Shown here: piece after piece, positions 9,059 to 18,666 of the stretch
Layout of the letters: each line of letters opens with the position of its first letter
Position numbering within the stretch: the stretch's first letter is position 1
Origin: Tuwongella immobilis
Lineage (GTDB): Bacteria; Planctomycetota; Planctomycetia; Gemmatales; Gemmataceae
Direction of reading: 5' to 3'
DNA: 64,000 nucleotides
Assembly (NCBI RefSeq): GCF_901538355.1
Contig: NZ_LR593887.1
Coordinates: forward strand, 5,618,920 to 5,682,919
Program-made: the position numbers and the translations under genes
Notes under the pieces: generated by a model
The model's database searches: none
What the model was told of the DNA's origin: nothing
What the model saw: the letters and a program-made list of their open reading frames with translations, nothing else

Positions 9059-9730
9059 ATGGCTGACGCCGACACCGCTCACGAATCGGTCACGCTCCCG
9101 TTTCCCCGTCCGCGCTCCAGTCTTCCGCCGCTTTCCGAATCTCTTTCGCGTCCCCCGGCTCGTCCGCAACCCGTTCTCGATCCCGCCGAAGAAGATCTCG
9201 CGTGGCGGGGCTTTAGCGGTTGGGCGATGCTGCCGAGTTTTGCGATTTGCAGCCTGCTCAGTGCTGCGGTCATCGCCGCCGGATGGTATGCCCACCAAAA
9301 CGATTGGCTGCGAATCGGTGTGACGCACTGGATGGTCGTCGGCACCTGCTCGTCGATTTGGGCGATGCAGCTCTTCCGCTGGGCGTATCGCAGCATTACT
9401 GTGACGGTTCGCCTGACGCCGATGCACCTGTTTCGGGACGGCGGATTCTTGTACCCGCCGCAGACGCCGATTCCGCTAGCCAACATTCAGGATGTCCGCA
9501 CGGGTGGTAGCTTGTGGGACCGCATGCTGGGCACCGGTTGGGTCGAGATTCGCAGCGATGCGGAAGCGGAACCCGTGCGACTGGAAGGGATTTATCGTCC
9601 GGGGCTGTTTGCCCAGCAAATTCGTCAGACGATTCACGAAGCCGAGGAACAGCGCATCCAATCGATGCGTGTTCCCCTGAGTGGTGGCCGAATCGGGGGC
9701 ATTGGCGAATTCGGTTCACCGATTGGCTAA
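9059..9730 (+). CDS. Bacterial PH-domain membrane protein
   Basis: 223 residues. After a hydrophilic Pro/Arg-rich N-terminus there are two transmembrane segments (about residues 50-72 and 80-100). A C-terminal domain follows with the pattern of the bacterial pleckstrin-homology family bPH_2 (DUF304): LTPMHLFRDGGF, IPLANIQDVR, and a GWVEIRS strand. These proteins sit in the inner membrane; their ligand is generally unknown. The ATG at 9059 avoids overlap with the kinase ending at 9041 and has a weak CGAGG upstream. The 17-base gap suggests co-transcription with the two receptor-like kinases. Its 3' end overlaps the convergent pyrF by 15 bases. Confidence 0.8.
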   Translation: MADADTAHESVTLPFPRPRSSLPPLSESLSRPPARPQPVLDPAEEDLAWRGFSGWAMLPSFAICSLLSAAVIAAGWYAHQNDWLRIGVTHWMVVGTCSSIWAMQLFRWAYRSITVTVRLTPMHLFRDGGFLYPPQTPIPLANIQDVRTGGSLWDRMLGTGWVEIRSDAEAEPVRLEGIYRPGLFAQQIRQTIHEAEEQRIQSMRVPLSGGRIGGIGEFGSPIG

Positions 9731-10621
9731 GTCGGCAATCATGCGATCAATCGCTTGCGTGATAGCGGATTCCCACGCGGGATCATCGGGCTTGTACGGG
9801 AACGTCAGCCCGCGCGAGCTGTTGATGACTGCCCCCAGCCCCTGCGAGTCGAACGCCGGGGCGACATCCGCCGCCGCCCCCCCCTGCGACCCATAGCCCG
9901 GCACCAGGAACCAGACGCGCGGCAGCAACCGACGCAGTTCCGCCAATTCTGTCGGATGCGTCGCCCCCACCACGGCCCCCAAATCGCCGTAGCCGCAACT
10001 GCCAAGCGATTCATCGGCCCATTTCGCAACCGCTTCGCCCACATGACGATACAGCGGCACCCCATCCACGTCCAAATCTTGGAACATCCCCGCGCCAGGA
10101 TTGCTCGTTCGCACGAGGATGAACAGGCCACGCTGGCTGGCGCGGGCGGTTTGAATGAACGGCTCAATCGCATCGCGGCCCAAATAGGGATTCACCGTCA
10201 GCGAATCGGCATTCCAGACCGGCAGCGGCTTACCACCAATCGGCGTCCCGGCAAAGGCGGCGTCGGCATATGCGGTGGCGGTGCTGGCAATATCGCCGCG
10301 CTTGGCATCCAGGATGGTTTGATAGCCCATCTCGGTGGCCGTGCGCAGCACTGTCTGCAATGCCCGCATGCCGTCGGGACCGCACCCCTCGAAGAAGGCG
10401 GCCTGCGGCTTGACGACCGGCACCTTGCCACGGGCCAATTCCAACACGCGGATGCTGAATGCGGCAAAGGCATCGGCCACCTGAGCGAGTGTTGGCTCGC
10501 CGGCGATGGCCCGAAACTGCCGAGGCAGCGACTCCCAACGGGGGTCGATCCCCAGACAAATCGCGTTCCCACAGCGGCGAACCGCATCACTCAACCGATC
10601 GGCAAAATGCAATGGCGTCAC
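9716..10621 (-). CDS. pyrF: Orotidine 5'-phosphate decarboxylase
   Basis: 301 residues, the length of the longer (type 2) PyrF group. It converts OMP to UMP, the last step of de novo pyrimidine synthesis, in the cytoplasm. The catalytic DAKRGDI motif is at about residues 105-111. LGIDPRWESLP near the N-terminus and the phosphate-binding VPGYGSQGG near the C-terminus are present. The GTG start at 10621 overlaps the TGA of the upstream gene as GTGA, so translation is probably coupled to the PPC-domain protein. A longer frame into that gene has no support. The 3' end runs 15 bases into the convergent PH-domain gene. Confidence 0.95.
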   Translation of the reverse strand: MTPLHFADRLSDAVRRCGNAICLGIDPRWESLPRQFRAIAGEPTLAQVADAFAAFSIRVLELARGKVPVVKPQAAFFEGCGPDGMRALQTVLRTATEMGYQTILDAKRGDIASTATAYADAAFAGTPIGGKPLPVWNADSLTVNPYLGRDAIEPFIQTARASQRGLFILVRTSNPGAGMFQDLDVDGVPLYRHVGEAVAKWADESLGSCGYGDLGAVVGATHPTELAELRRLLPRVWFLVPGYGSQGGAAADVAPAFDSQGLGAVINSSRGLTFPYKPDDPAWESAITQAIDRMIADLANR

Positions 10622-12708
10622 TTGCGGATACTCAGGCGAACGACTGGACTGGCGTAGCCGATCTTGACCACAAAGTTGATCGAGACATACGCACAGACAC
10701 AAAAGGGCACATCTTCCACGGGGGCGGCATCGGGGGCAATCTTCAGGGTGATGGTGCCCGCGCTGCCGGTTCCCAGCAGTGTTTTACTGCGTCCCTCCAC
10801 AATCGTCACGCCGGGCGGCAACGGGTTGGCGAAAATCCCACCCAGATGTCGCAGCAAAATATCCAGCGAGATCGGTTTGTTGAAATCGCTTCGCCGCACC
10901 ACATTCACGCTGAATTCGACTTCGCTGCCGGGCTTGACCACCAGCGTTTCGCCCGTAAGTGGTTGCTTGGGCGTGAGTTGCACCTCGAGAATGTCGCTAC
11001 TGCTGGTGATTCCCACGGCGGCGAGTTCGACCTCGAATTTCCCGCGTCCGCCGCCGGGAAGATAAATTTCCTCCCAAATTCCCGCCGTGCGGGTCACGGT
11101 GATTGGCTTGCCTTCTGGCCCAGGAATCTCGGCGCTGCCCACCACCTCAATCGGCGTTGCCACCAGCGTGGCATCACTCGCAGCGGTCAAGACGATCACG
11201 CCGTAAGTCATGCTGGCAGGAATGGTTAGGGCGCTGGCAGTCACCCCCGGAGGCAGATTGCGAACGCTGACGGAAATCGGCCCGGTCATGCCGTCTTCCC
11301 GCGTCGCGGTGACGTATAACGCCGTTCGACCTCCCGGACGCAGCGAGGAATGCGCGGGATCGAGTTTGAGCGAAAAATTCGGTGCAGGCGGGGTCAGTTC
11401 CAACCAATAGACAAAGCCTTCGCCCCCCTTGCTGTTGAGGTCTCGCACGCGGATGAAATAGTCGCCATCCGCCGGGGGGGTGAACAGCAGCCCGGCATCT
11501 TTACCGATCGTGTCATCGGCCCGCACCAGAATTTTGCCCTTGGCATCCATCAGTTCCAGCACGGAATCCAGATCGGAATTCAGCACCGTCCCGAATCGGC
11601 GCGCAACCACTTGCGCCCGAAGCGGTTGCCCCTTTTTGGCCGTGAATTTGAAATAGTCCAGATCGCGCTTTTCGCCGATGCGCCCATTGACGCCGCCGGG
11701 CACCACAATCGGCGTGGCCTGTTCCAGCGTGTTGTTCGGCTCAACTTCCTGCGAGATGGCCAGCGGGGTTACCACCACGGTGGCCGCACTCGTAACCCCT
11801 GCGGAAATCGGGATTTCCAGCGATTGCACGCCGAGCGTCTTCGGGGCGGTCACGGCGATTTTCGGCGAGGTCAACTTGGCGGAACCAACGGGTGCCAATT
11901 CGATGCTCTGCCCCGGTGCCATCGCCAAAGGGTAAACCTGCTGAATGACCGGCTGATTCGTCGCTTCAATGGCATAGACCCAGCGTTTATCCCCGGCGTA
12001 GACGGCATCGCGGATTTGCAGAATGTAGTTTCCATCTGCCGGAATCGTGAACGTGAGCAGCGGATCGGCAAACCGGGCATCATCCGACATGGCCAACTCG
12101 CGGCCATCGGCATCCAGCACGGAGATCAGCGGATCGGCATGTGTCTGCAAATCGTGGATTTTGTCTTGCAGCCGGGCACAGTAGACCGTGAAGGTCAACG
12201 TCTCGCCTTTTTTGGCGGCAAAGCGGAAGCAATCGACATCTTCAACGATTTCGATGATTCCCGTGAGCGTCGCCGGAAGTGTCACGGGCTGAGCGAGTTG
12301 CGGCGTGTTGTTCTTGGCCGATTCGACCACCACCGGATACGGCGTGACCAGCATTTGCCCCACCGAGGAGAGGCCCAACGCCGAGGCAATGCGGAATTCT
12401 CGCACACCCAGGCGAGTATCGGCATCAATCTCCGCCTGGAGTTTCACCGTGTTGACCACCGGCGGCTTGGCCAGAATCTCCGGCGTTACCTTCTCCGGCA
12501 ATTTCAGCCCCGACAGGCGAACGCCGCTCCCCTGCACCAGCGTCTGGAAGCTGCCCCAAAAATTCATTTGTCCCGTGACTTGCACTTCGGTCGTTTTGCC
12601 GCGTTGCACCGCCACCGGCGTGACATGCGTAATCATCGGAAACGACGTCTGAGCGGACAGCATGGGCGTGCTCATCAGCACGCAAGCGAGCACCAGCCAA
12701 CGCGACAT
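10618..12708 (-). CDS. Secreted protein with two pre-peptidase C-terminal (PPC) domains
   Basis: 696 residues with a signal peptide (about 1-19, cleavage after SAQ). Two bacterial PPC domains are recognisable, each with the pattern of a D-x-D/DxFxF start, an Asp-rich SVLDADGRE or ELMDAKGK turn and a PADGxYxxxIRD end; they lie at about residues 140-250 and 320-440. The remaining segments look like beta-sandwich domains. Such proteins are common in planctomycetes and are exported, but no catalytic domain is visible, so the role is unknown. The ATG at 12708 has a GGAG site. The stop codon overlaps the pyrF GTG. Confidence 0.85.
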   Translation of the reverse strand: MSRWLVLACVLMSTPMLSAQTSFPMITHVTPVAVQRGKTTEVQVTGQMNFWGSFQTLVQGSGVRLSGLKLPEKVTPEILAKPPVVNTVKLQAEIDADTRLGVREFRIASALGLSSVGQMLVTPYPVVVESAKNNTPQLAQPVTLPATLTGIIEIVEDVDCFRFAAKKGETLTFTVYCARLQDKIHDLQTHADPLISVLDADGRELAMSDDARFADPLLTFTIPADGNYILQIRDAVYAGDKRWVYAIEATNQPVIQQVYPLAMAPGQSIELAPVGSAKLTSPKIAVTAPKTLGVQSLEIPISAGVTSAATVVVTPLAISQEVEPNNTLEQATPIVVPGGVNGRIGEKRDLDYFKFTAKKGQPLRAQVVARRFGTVLNSDLDSVLELMDAKGKILVRADDTIGKDAGLLFTPPADGDYFIRVRDLNSKGGEGFVYWLELTPPAPNFSLKLDPAHSSLRPGGRTALYVTATREDGMTGPISVSVRNLPPGVTASALTIPASMTYGVIVLTAASDATLVATPIEVVGSAEIPGPEGKPITVTRTAGIWEEIYLPGGGRGKFEVELAAVGITSSSDILEVQLTPKQPLTGETLVVKPGSEVEFSVNVVRRSDFNKPISLDILLRHLGGIFANPLPPGVTIVEGRSKTLLGTGSAGTITLKIAPDAAPVEDVPFCVCAYVSINFVVKIGYASPVVRLSIRK

Positions 12709-12977
12709 GACGATTCTCCGGCGGGATCCAATCGGTAGGCGCATCAGTGTAAGCCATCTTCGCCACAGAATCGACCGAAAAATCCGCCAGATGGAATGCC
12801 CATCTGGAACCCGATCGATCCACCAATCGCCAGTCGGTTCCCCTCGGAAGCCGGGAGCGTTTCGGAGTCCGAAATCGATCGAACAAGTTTCGGATCATCT
12901 TGACGGATTTGCACAATCCTGGGACAACGCACGTCAACTGATCGTCCGTTGGGACAATCGTTCCGTTGGAGAAAATG

Positions 12978-13346
12978 ATGGGCCGCGTTCTGCGATTTCT
13001 GCCGGTGGTGTTGCTGCTGTGGACTGGCCGCGAGTTGCGGGCTGCGGAGGAGATTGTTCGAATCCAAACGCTCGTCCAAATCGACAACGTCGTTCACCTG
13101 CTGCCGACAGTCGATGCGAAATCGGGCGAAAGCATCAAACCGCGGTCCGAGCCTTGGCAATACGAAGTCAAACCGACCGTGTTGGCGAATGATCGCATTC
13201 AAATGTTGATTCGATTGCAACGGACTGCCCCAGGGAAGGCTCCAGAGCAGCTCCATGAAACCATCGTCACCGCGACAGACGGCCAACTGACCATCGTCAA
13301 GGTGGGCAAGCTCCAGCTTGTCGTCACCCCGACGATGGTGAAGTAG
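12978..13346 (+). CDS. Small secreted protein, unknown function
   Basis: 122 residues starting with a signal peptide: Arg, a Leu/Val-rich core and probable cleavage near LRAAE. The mature part is about 100 residues of mixed beta-type sequence, with a conserved-looking PWQYEVKPTVLANDRI segment and no cysteine. No family is recognised. Two ATG codons lie side by side (12975 and 12978); GGAG six bases before the second favours it. It is a lone plus-strand gene, divergent from the PPC-domain gene (about 270 bases between them) and convergent with the sulfatase (20 bases). Confidence 0.65.
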   Translation: MGRVLRFLPVVLLLWTGRELRAAEEIVRIQTLVQIDNVVHLLPTVDAKSGESIKPRSEPWQYEVKPTVLANDRIQMLIRLQRTAPGKAPEQLHETIVTATDGQLTIVKVGKLQLVVTPTMVK

Positions 13347-13366
13347 CCGCTAACGACCAGCACGCA

Positions 13367-15739
13367 TCACTTGATTTCGATGCGAATTTTGCGGATGGTT
13401 CCCGTAAAGCGATTGTCGCCTTGACGATACGCCTCGGTGACGGGGGTGGCATCGTCCACGCCGACATCGACGGTTTCATCGGGCGAGAACAGATTGCTGA
13501 CCGTCTTGGCGATGCGTCCCTCCGCCACCGGTTTGCCGTTCACCGACAGCGTCGCCTTGCCACCCGCGCCCCGCTGGACGGAATCCGGGACAAAATCGAC
13601 CGTCAGAGTGACGTTCCCCTTCGGCAGCGGCGTTGGCGTGGTCACGCTGTAGAGTTCGCGGCCCAGCCAGTTGTAGGTGTAGGTCGCTTTGCCGGCATCG
13701 CAATACAGGCTCCACCCCGCAAACCGCCCACCTTGCGCAATCACCACCCCGGACGCATTCGCGTTGGGCAGCTCCAACTCCGCCGAGATGCGAAACGCCC
13801 GATTCTTCAGATTAATGAACGCATTTTCCGCAATGCCGACCATCCCTTCGTAGACCGTCAACTGCTTGCGACCGGCCATGAGATCGGGCCGCCCCGCCAA
13901 TGCCGGATCGAGTCGCTCCACCGACCGATCATCAATCGGCAGCACCTGATACTTCGCAGCCTCTTTCAGGAACAACGCTTGCAGTTCCTTGAGTTTGTCC
14001 GGATTCTTCGCAGCCAGGTCGTTGGCTTGACTGTAATCATTGCGAAGATCGTATAATTCCCAGATATCATTTTCCAACGTCGCTCGCGGTTTCGCCTCCC
14101 ACGGAGCGCGATGGACGGTGCCCGCAAACCAACCGTCGTGATAGATCCCGCGATTGCCGGCAATCTCGAAATACTGCGTGGTCCGCCGCGATGGTGCTTG
14201 GGCATCGTCGAAGGTGTAGACCATGCTCACTCCCTCAATCGGATGTTGCACGGTGCCGTTGACGCTGGTCGGCTGGGGAATGCCCGCTGACTCGAGGATC
14301 GTCGGACAAATATCGATCACGTGGTGAAACTGCGTGCGTACCTCGCCCTTGGCGCGAATCCGCTTGGGCCAATGCATGACCATCCCGTTGCGATTGCCGC
14401 CGAATTTCGATGCGACTTGTTTGCCATACGAAAACGGCGCATTGCACGCGACGGCCCACCCCGCCGCAAAGTGCGGATACGCCGTCGGGCCGCCCCATTC
14501 GCTCAATCGCTTGAGTTGATCGGCCACGGTTTCAGGCACGCCGTTGAAGAAACTCATCTCGTTGAATACGCCCACCAAACCGCCTTCGGGACTGGAGCCG
14601 TTGTCGCCAGCAATGTAGATAAACAGCGTATTCTCGAGTTGATCGAGATCCTCAATCGCTTTCACGAGTCGGCCGACTTCGTGGTCGGTATGTTCCGTGA
14701 ATGCGGCGAACACTTCCATCTGCCGGGCGAATAGCTTCTTCTCATCCGCAGACAGGGTATCCCAATCGCGGATATCCTTCGGCTTGGGGGCCAACTTCGT
14801 TCCCGGTGGCACCACTCCCAGCGCAATTTGCCGCTTCAGCGTCTCTTCTCGCAGCTTGTCCCAACCGCCGTCGAACTTCCCACGGTAGCGATCGACCCAC
14901 GATTTCGGCACATGATGCGGGGCATGGGTTGCACCCGGTGCATAGTACAGAAAGAACGGTTTGTCTGGTGTCAATGATTTCTGGAAGCGTGCCCAGGAAA
15001 TCGCCTGATTGGTCATATCGGTAGTGAAGTGATAATTCGGGTCATGCGGTGCTTCCACCTTCGCCAGACCGTCATAAATCAACGGCGCAAACTGATTGGT
15101 TTCCCCGCCGATGAACCCGTAAAACTTGTCGAACCCCGAACGAGTCGGCCAGTGATCGGTCGGACCAGACGGACTCACTTCCCACGGGGGTGTCTCGTGA
15201 TATTTGCCGAAAGCCCCGGTGCAGTAACCGTTTAGGCGCAGCACTTCGGCCATCGGCGCAATGCGATTGGGGCGAACGCCGGTGTATCCGGGGAATGCCG
15301 TCGCCACGTCCATCACCGCCCCGGCATTCGCGGAATGGTGGTTGCGGCCGGTCAACAGCGCCACCCGAGTCGGCGAACAGAGCGCGGCCACATGGAAATG
15401 ATTGTACCGCAATCCGCCCTGAGCGAGTCGGTCGAGCGTCGGAGTCGGCACCGGCCCGCCGAACGTGCCCACTTGACCAAACCCCATATCGTCCAGCAAC
15501 ACCAATACGACATTTGGAGCATTCTTCGGGGCCGTCACCGCAAATCGCGGCGGAGCTTGGGCATTGCGGGCATCGAGTTGGAGAATCGGCTTGGGAATCG
15601 GTTCGGGAATCGGCAACACGCGGCGATCCAGCTTCGGCTCATCCGCCGCTTCCACGGTCAGCCGAGCCGTCAGCGACCAAAGACACGCGATTCCCACCAG
15701 GCTCGCAACGGCTATCCGCAATCGGGTCGATCGAATCAT
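13367..15739 (-). CDS. Secreted arylsulfatase
   Basis: 790 residues with a signal peptide ending around VEAAD. The sulfatase domain starts at NVVLVLLDDMGFGQVG, supplying metal-binding Asp residues. The formylglycine motif is CSPTR, with Cys about residue 121, so it needs a formylglycine-generating enzyme encoded elsewhere. GDNGSSPEGG supplies further metal ligands. The last 150 or so residues form an extra beta-rich domain resembling a concanavalin-like fold. It is close to the large planctomycete arylsulfatase A group, probably acting on sulfated polysaccharides in the periplasm. The ATG at 15739 follows GGAGGAG. Convergent with the small secreted gene. Confidence 0.93.
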   Translation of the reverse strand: MIRSTRLRIAVASLVGIACLWSLTARLTVEAADEPKLDRRVLPIPEPIPKPILQLDARNAQAPPRFAVTAPKNAPNVVLVLLDDMGFGQVGTFGGPVPTPTLDRLAQGGLRYNHFHVAALCSPTRVALLTGRNHHSANAGAVMDVATAFPGYTGVRPNRIAPMAEVLRLNGYCTGAFGKYHETPPWEVSPSGPTDHWPTRSGFDKFYGFIGGETNQFAPLIYDGLAKVEAPHDPNYHFTTDMTNQAISWARFQKSLTPDKPFFLYYAPGATHAPHHVPKSWVDRYRGKFDGGWDKLREETLKRQIALGVVPPGTKLAPKPKDIRDWDTLSADEKKLFARQMEVFAAFTEHTDHEVGRLVKAIEDLDQLENTLFIYIAGDNGSSPEGGLVGVFNEMSFFNGVPETVADQLKRLSEWGGPTAYPHFAAGWAVACNAPFSYGKQVASKFGGNRNGMVMHWPKRIRAKGEVRTQFHHVIDICPTILESAGIPQPTSVNGTVQHPIEGVSMVYTFDDAQAPSRRTTQYFEIAGNRGIYHDGWFAGTVHRAPWEAKPRATLENDIWELYDLRNDYSQANDLAAKNPDKLKELQALFLKEAAKYQVLPIDDRSVERLDPALAGRPDLMAGRKQLTVYEGMVGIAENAFINLKNRAFRISAELELPNANASGVVIAQGGRFAGWSLYCDAGKATYTYNWLGRELYSVTTPTPLPKGNVTLTVDFVPDSVQRGAGGKATLSVNGKPVAEGRIAKTVSNLFSPDETVDVGVDDATPVTEAYRQGDNRFTGTIRKIRIEIK

Positions 15740-15998
15740 AACTCCTCCGAGCGAAATGACTTGCACCAGACGGGAGACGAGGTGTCAGGCAACCACCTCA
15801 AACCGCGCAAGTCGATCGTCTGTTCTACGCATTCTGCGGTGGCGACGAAATGATTTTTTCGGAATCGACCAGAATTCCATGCGAAAATTCGGTTTCAGAA
15901 TCAACAGACTACCCATCACGACGGACACATCCCCCGCATCGACTCGAATCGGCATGCAACAGCATCAGATGGGTAGCGTGCCTTCGACCGATGATCCG

Positions 15999-16631
15999 TC
16001 ACGGGCGGATGGTGGCATACGGCGAATAGCGAAAATACTTCGGTTGCCGATCGATTCGCACATGGAGCCACGGCACCCCCGCGCCGGCGGTACTCAACCA
16101 AATTGGCGAGTCGCCTGGATGCGCAAGCAATTGCTGGGCAACGGTTTGCCACAAATCATGAATCTGCGCTCGCGGGGCAGTTCGGACAAATGCCGCGAGA
16201 TGGGGATAGGCCGCGCGATCGGCCTGTTCCGTGGGTGCGATCAGCATGGCATCGCCGCCGAGATTCGCAAACACGGCCACGGATGCATGTTGCGACAGAT
16301 GCTCCGCAAACGCGGATGGATCGGCTTCGTGGTGCAACTCCGGGGCATTCAGAATCACACACTCAAACGGCATCCGGAGCGACTGCCGAGTCAACGGCGG
16401 CAACTCCCAGCGGAACGCGGCAAACGGCATCGCTGCCAAAATCGCCGTCCATTCGTCCCGCCAACTCGCCGTATCTCGCCATGCGGTCAGCACTTGCGAG
16501 ACGGTCATGATTCCCACACTCGGCAGCAGACGAATCCGCCGCAGCTCGCCGTCATCAATCACCTCGAACGCGGCCGCATCCATCGTTGGCCCCATTGGGT
16601 TCCGCAAGGTGGAATCCAGCGTATCACTCAC
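15999..16631 (-). CDS. Conserved hypothetical protein coupled to the methyltransferase (DUF6940-like)
   Basis: 210 residues, no signal peptide or membrane segment. The sequence contains AVFANLGGDAMLIAP, then AYPHLAAFVRTAP, then WLSTAGAGVPWLHVRID followed by PKYFRY. I recall this pattern from a family of uncharacterised bacterial proteins, probably DUF6940, but cannot confirm the number. The GTG start at 16631 overlaps the methyltransferase stop as GTGA, so the two are translationally coupled. A longer frame inside the methyltransferase gene is highly Arg/Pro-rich and not credible. No catalytic motif is evident. Confidence 0.75.
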   Translation of the reverse strand: MSDTLDSTLRNPMGPTMDAAAFEVIDDGELRRIRLLPSVGIMTVSQVLTAWRDTASWRDEWTAILAAMPFAAFRWELPPLTRQSLRMPFECVILNAPELHHEADPSAFAEHLSQHASVAVFANLGGDAMLIAPTEQADRAAYPHLAAFVRTAPRAQIHDLWQTVAQQLLAHPGDSPIWLSTAGAGVPWLHVRIDRQPKYFRYSPYATIRP

Positions 16632-17509
16632 CCGCGAATCGGTTCGGGGGCGTGGTCGGCATCGTTCATCGGGTCGGGGGTCGGGTCGGGAGTCGGGTCG
16701 GGGATCGCGTCGAGGCGTTCGTCGATGGCGGCGGCGTAGTCGGCGGATAATTCCACACCTAAGTAGTTGCGGCCCAAGCGTTTCGCAGCGGCGAGCGTGG
16801 TCCCGGAACCGGCAAAGGGATCGAGTACCCAATCGCCGGGATTACTCGACACGCGAATGATGCGATCCAATACCGCTTCCGGCATCTGACAGGGATGCTC
16901 CGTCCGCTCTTTGAACGTGCCACAAACGCGAGCGAAGTACCAGGTATCACTTCCCGGCGGGAAACATCGCGGATCTTCTTGCGGACGTAAGACCCAGGTA
17001 TCATCCGGGAGTTTGCCTCGAGGATTGGCCCGACGATCCGCGTAGGTCGTTTGCCGCGCGGAAGGCACCCGGACGGCATCAGCATGGAACGTGAACCGCT
17101 TCGGATCGGCAACGTAATACAAAATATGCGCATGCGAGCGATTGAATTTTCGCGTGCAATTCACCCCAAAGGTGTAATGCCAGACAATCCAATTGCGCAT
17201 TGATAATCCGAGTGCATCCAAACGCACTTTTAATTCCGCGACATATTCATCGCCAATGGCCACGAAGAACGCGCCGGTCGGTTTCAGGACGCGCTTGACG
17301 GCGGCGAGCCAGGCATCGGTCCATTGCAGGTAGTCGGCCCGTGAGCGGCGATCGTCGTATTGATCGTATTCGTATCCGATATTAAATGGCGGGTCGGCGA
17401 AGGCCAAGTCGATGCAGTGCGGGGGGAGTTGGGCCAACTGCGTCAGACAGTCACCTGTCAGAACCTGTGGATGCGAAAGAAGTTGGGTCGCCGATGGGGA
17501 CTGACTCAT
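16628..17509 (-). CDS. Site-specific DNA methyltransferase, beta class (probably N6-adenine)
   Basis: 293 residues. The catalytic motif DPPF (39-42) precedes the AdoMet-binding motif DPFAGSGTT (230-238), with the presumed target-recognition region between them; this order defines the beta class. DPPF rather than SPPY favours adenine N6 over cytosine N4. The C-terminal 20 residues are a PDPTPDP low-complexity tail encoded by a GGGTCGGG-like short repeat. No restriction endonuclease is recognisable nearby, so it is an orphan methylase or belongs to an unrecognised system with the coupled downstream gene. Confidence 0.9.
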   Translation of the reverse strand: MSQSPSATQLLSHPQVLTGDCLTQLAQLPPHCIDLAFADPPFNIGYEYDQYDDRRSRADYLQWTDAWLAAVKRVLKPTGAFFVAIGDEYVAELKVRLDALGLSMRNWIVWHYTFGVNCTRKFNRSHAHILYYVADPKRFTFHADAVRVPSARQTTYADRRANPRGKLPDDTWVLRPQEDPRCFPPGSDTWYFARVCGTFKERTEHPCQMPEAVLDRIIRVSSNPGDWVLDPFAGSGTTLAAAKRLGRNYLGVELSADYAAAIDERLDAIPDPTPDPTPDPMNDADHAPEPIRG

Positions 17510-17810
17510 GCGCGGAATCCTTCAGCAGATCTGGATGTTGGATTCATTTTGCCAAACCGGATGCACAGAGCGCAAGGGTCAATCCGAATTTTCGGAGGAA
17601 TCAACCTACACCTGATGATAGGACTATTCCGATTGCAGCGACTGAAGGGGCGTCTTGGTAGAAAGTTGGGCTAGCAAGTGCGGGGAAGATCCGGTAATTT
17701 CTGCAATCCGCGGGCAGGGTTATGGCTGGTTCAGCCGATATCCCTTCCCGTAAGCGTGGCCAAGGCAGGCCAACGGATGCTTCGCAGGGATGCTTTAACC
17801 CCCCGATACC
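17510..17810. other. Intergenic region between methyltransferase and ABC exporter
   Basis: A 301-base divergent spacer. It must hold promoters for the minus-strand methyltransferase gene and the plus-strand exporter operon, but I see no convincing -35/-10 pair. Two short hairpins are visible in the exporter leader: GGCTG-GTT-CAGCC at 17724-17736 and TGGCC-AAGGCA-GGCCA at 17757-17772. No credible coding frame or RNA gene. Confidence 0.4.
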
Positions 17811-18605
17811 ATGTTGCAGCAACTGCATGAAATCTGGCGACTGCGATACTTCTGGTCGTCGCTTGTGAAAATGGACCTTCAACTCCGCTACCGACGCTCG
17901 GTCCTCGGTGTGGGGTGGTCTCTGCTCAATCCGATTATGATGACCGTAGTCTTCTGCGTCATCTTCTCGAATTGGCACGGGAACGCCAACTGGCGGCAAG
18001 ATGCCCCGTACTTTCTGTGCGGCATCGCCATTTGGGAGTTCCTGAAGGGGTCAATTCTCCAGGGGTGCCAAGTGTTCTTCCGCAACGAGGCGTACATTCG
18101 CCAATGCCCGTTGCCGATGGCCATTTACCCGCTGCGGCTCATCCTCGGACTTGCCATTCACCTTGCCATTTCCGTCACGCTGGTGGTGTTTGCCACGGCG
18201 GTGCTCAATCCGGATCTCGGCGGAACTCCCATCACGGTGATGTGGTCGGTGCTTCCCTCGTTGTTCATCTTGCTGATTCTCGCGTGGGCGCTGGCGGTTG
18301 TTGCCGCGTTCGTGCAAGTGTTCTTTCAAGATGCCCAACATCTCGCGGAAGTGATCTTCCAGATTTTCTTCTTCCTGACGCCGATCATCTACAAGAAGGA
18401 AATGCTCATCGAGAAAGGGGTTAGCTGGCTTGCCACGCTGAACCCAGCGGTGCTGTTTTTCGATCTGATTCGCGCTCCGATTCTCACCGGAGAGCCGCCA
18501 TCGATGATTCTCTTCGGTGCCGCCGTTCTGCTGACGACCGTCGTCGTGGGGCTGGCGATTGGGTTGCTCGGATGGCTCGAAAAACAACTGATTTTCCACC
18601 TGTGA
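17811..18605 (+). CDS. Polysaccharide ABC exporter, permease subunit (ABC-2 type)
   Basis: 264 residues with six predicted hydrophobic segments and the ABC-2 permease pattern of Wzm/TagG/RfbA proteins: an N-terminal WRLRYFWSSLVKMDLQLRYRRS amphipathic entry (interrupted here by length limits: WRLRYF, then VKMDLQLRYRRS), then LGVGWSLLNPI, and FFLTPIIY in the last third. With the ATPase downstream it should export a lipid-linked O-antigen, capsule or teichoic-like polymer across the inner membrane. The ATG lies at the end of a C-rich leader with no clear ribosome-binding site. It is the first gene of a four-gene plus-strand operon. Confidence 0.92.
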   Translation: MLQQLHEIWRLRYFWSSLVKMDLQLRYRRSVLGVGWSLLNPIMMTVVFCVIFSNWHGNANWRQDAPYFLCGIAIWEFLKGSILQGCQVFFRNEAYIRQCPLPMAIYPLRLILGLAIHLAISVTLVVFATAVLNPDLGGTPITVMWSVLPSLFILLILAWALAVVAAFVQVFFQDAQHLAEVIFQIFFFLTPIIYKKEMLIEKGVSWLATLNPAVLFFDLIRAPILTGEPPSMILFGAAVLLTTVVVGLAIGLLGWLEKQLIFHL

Positions 18606-18666
18606 TGCGTCATCGCACGATTTGTGTGCATGGACTTCGCCAGTAATTCGAGGATGGATACCCGCG

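Noticed and set aside
11350-12738. Plus-strand open frame opposite the PPC-domain protein
   Set aside because: Antisense shadow with Arg/His-rich composition and no domain.
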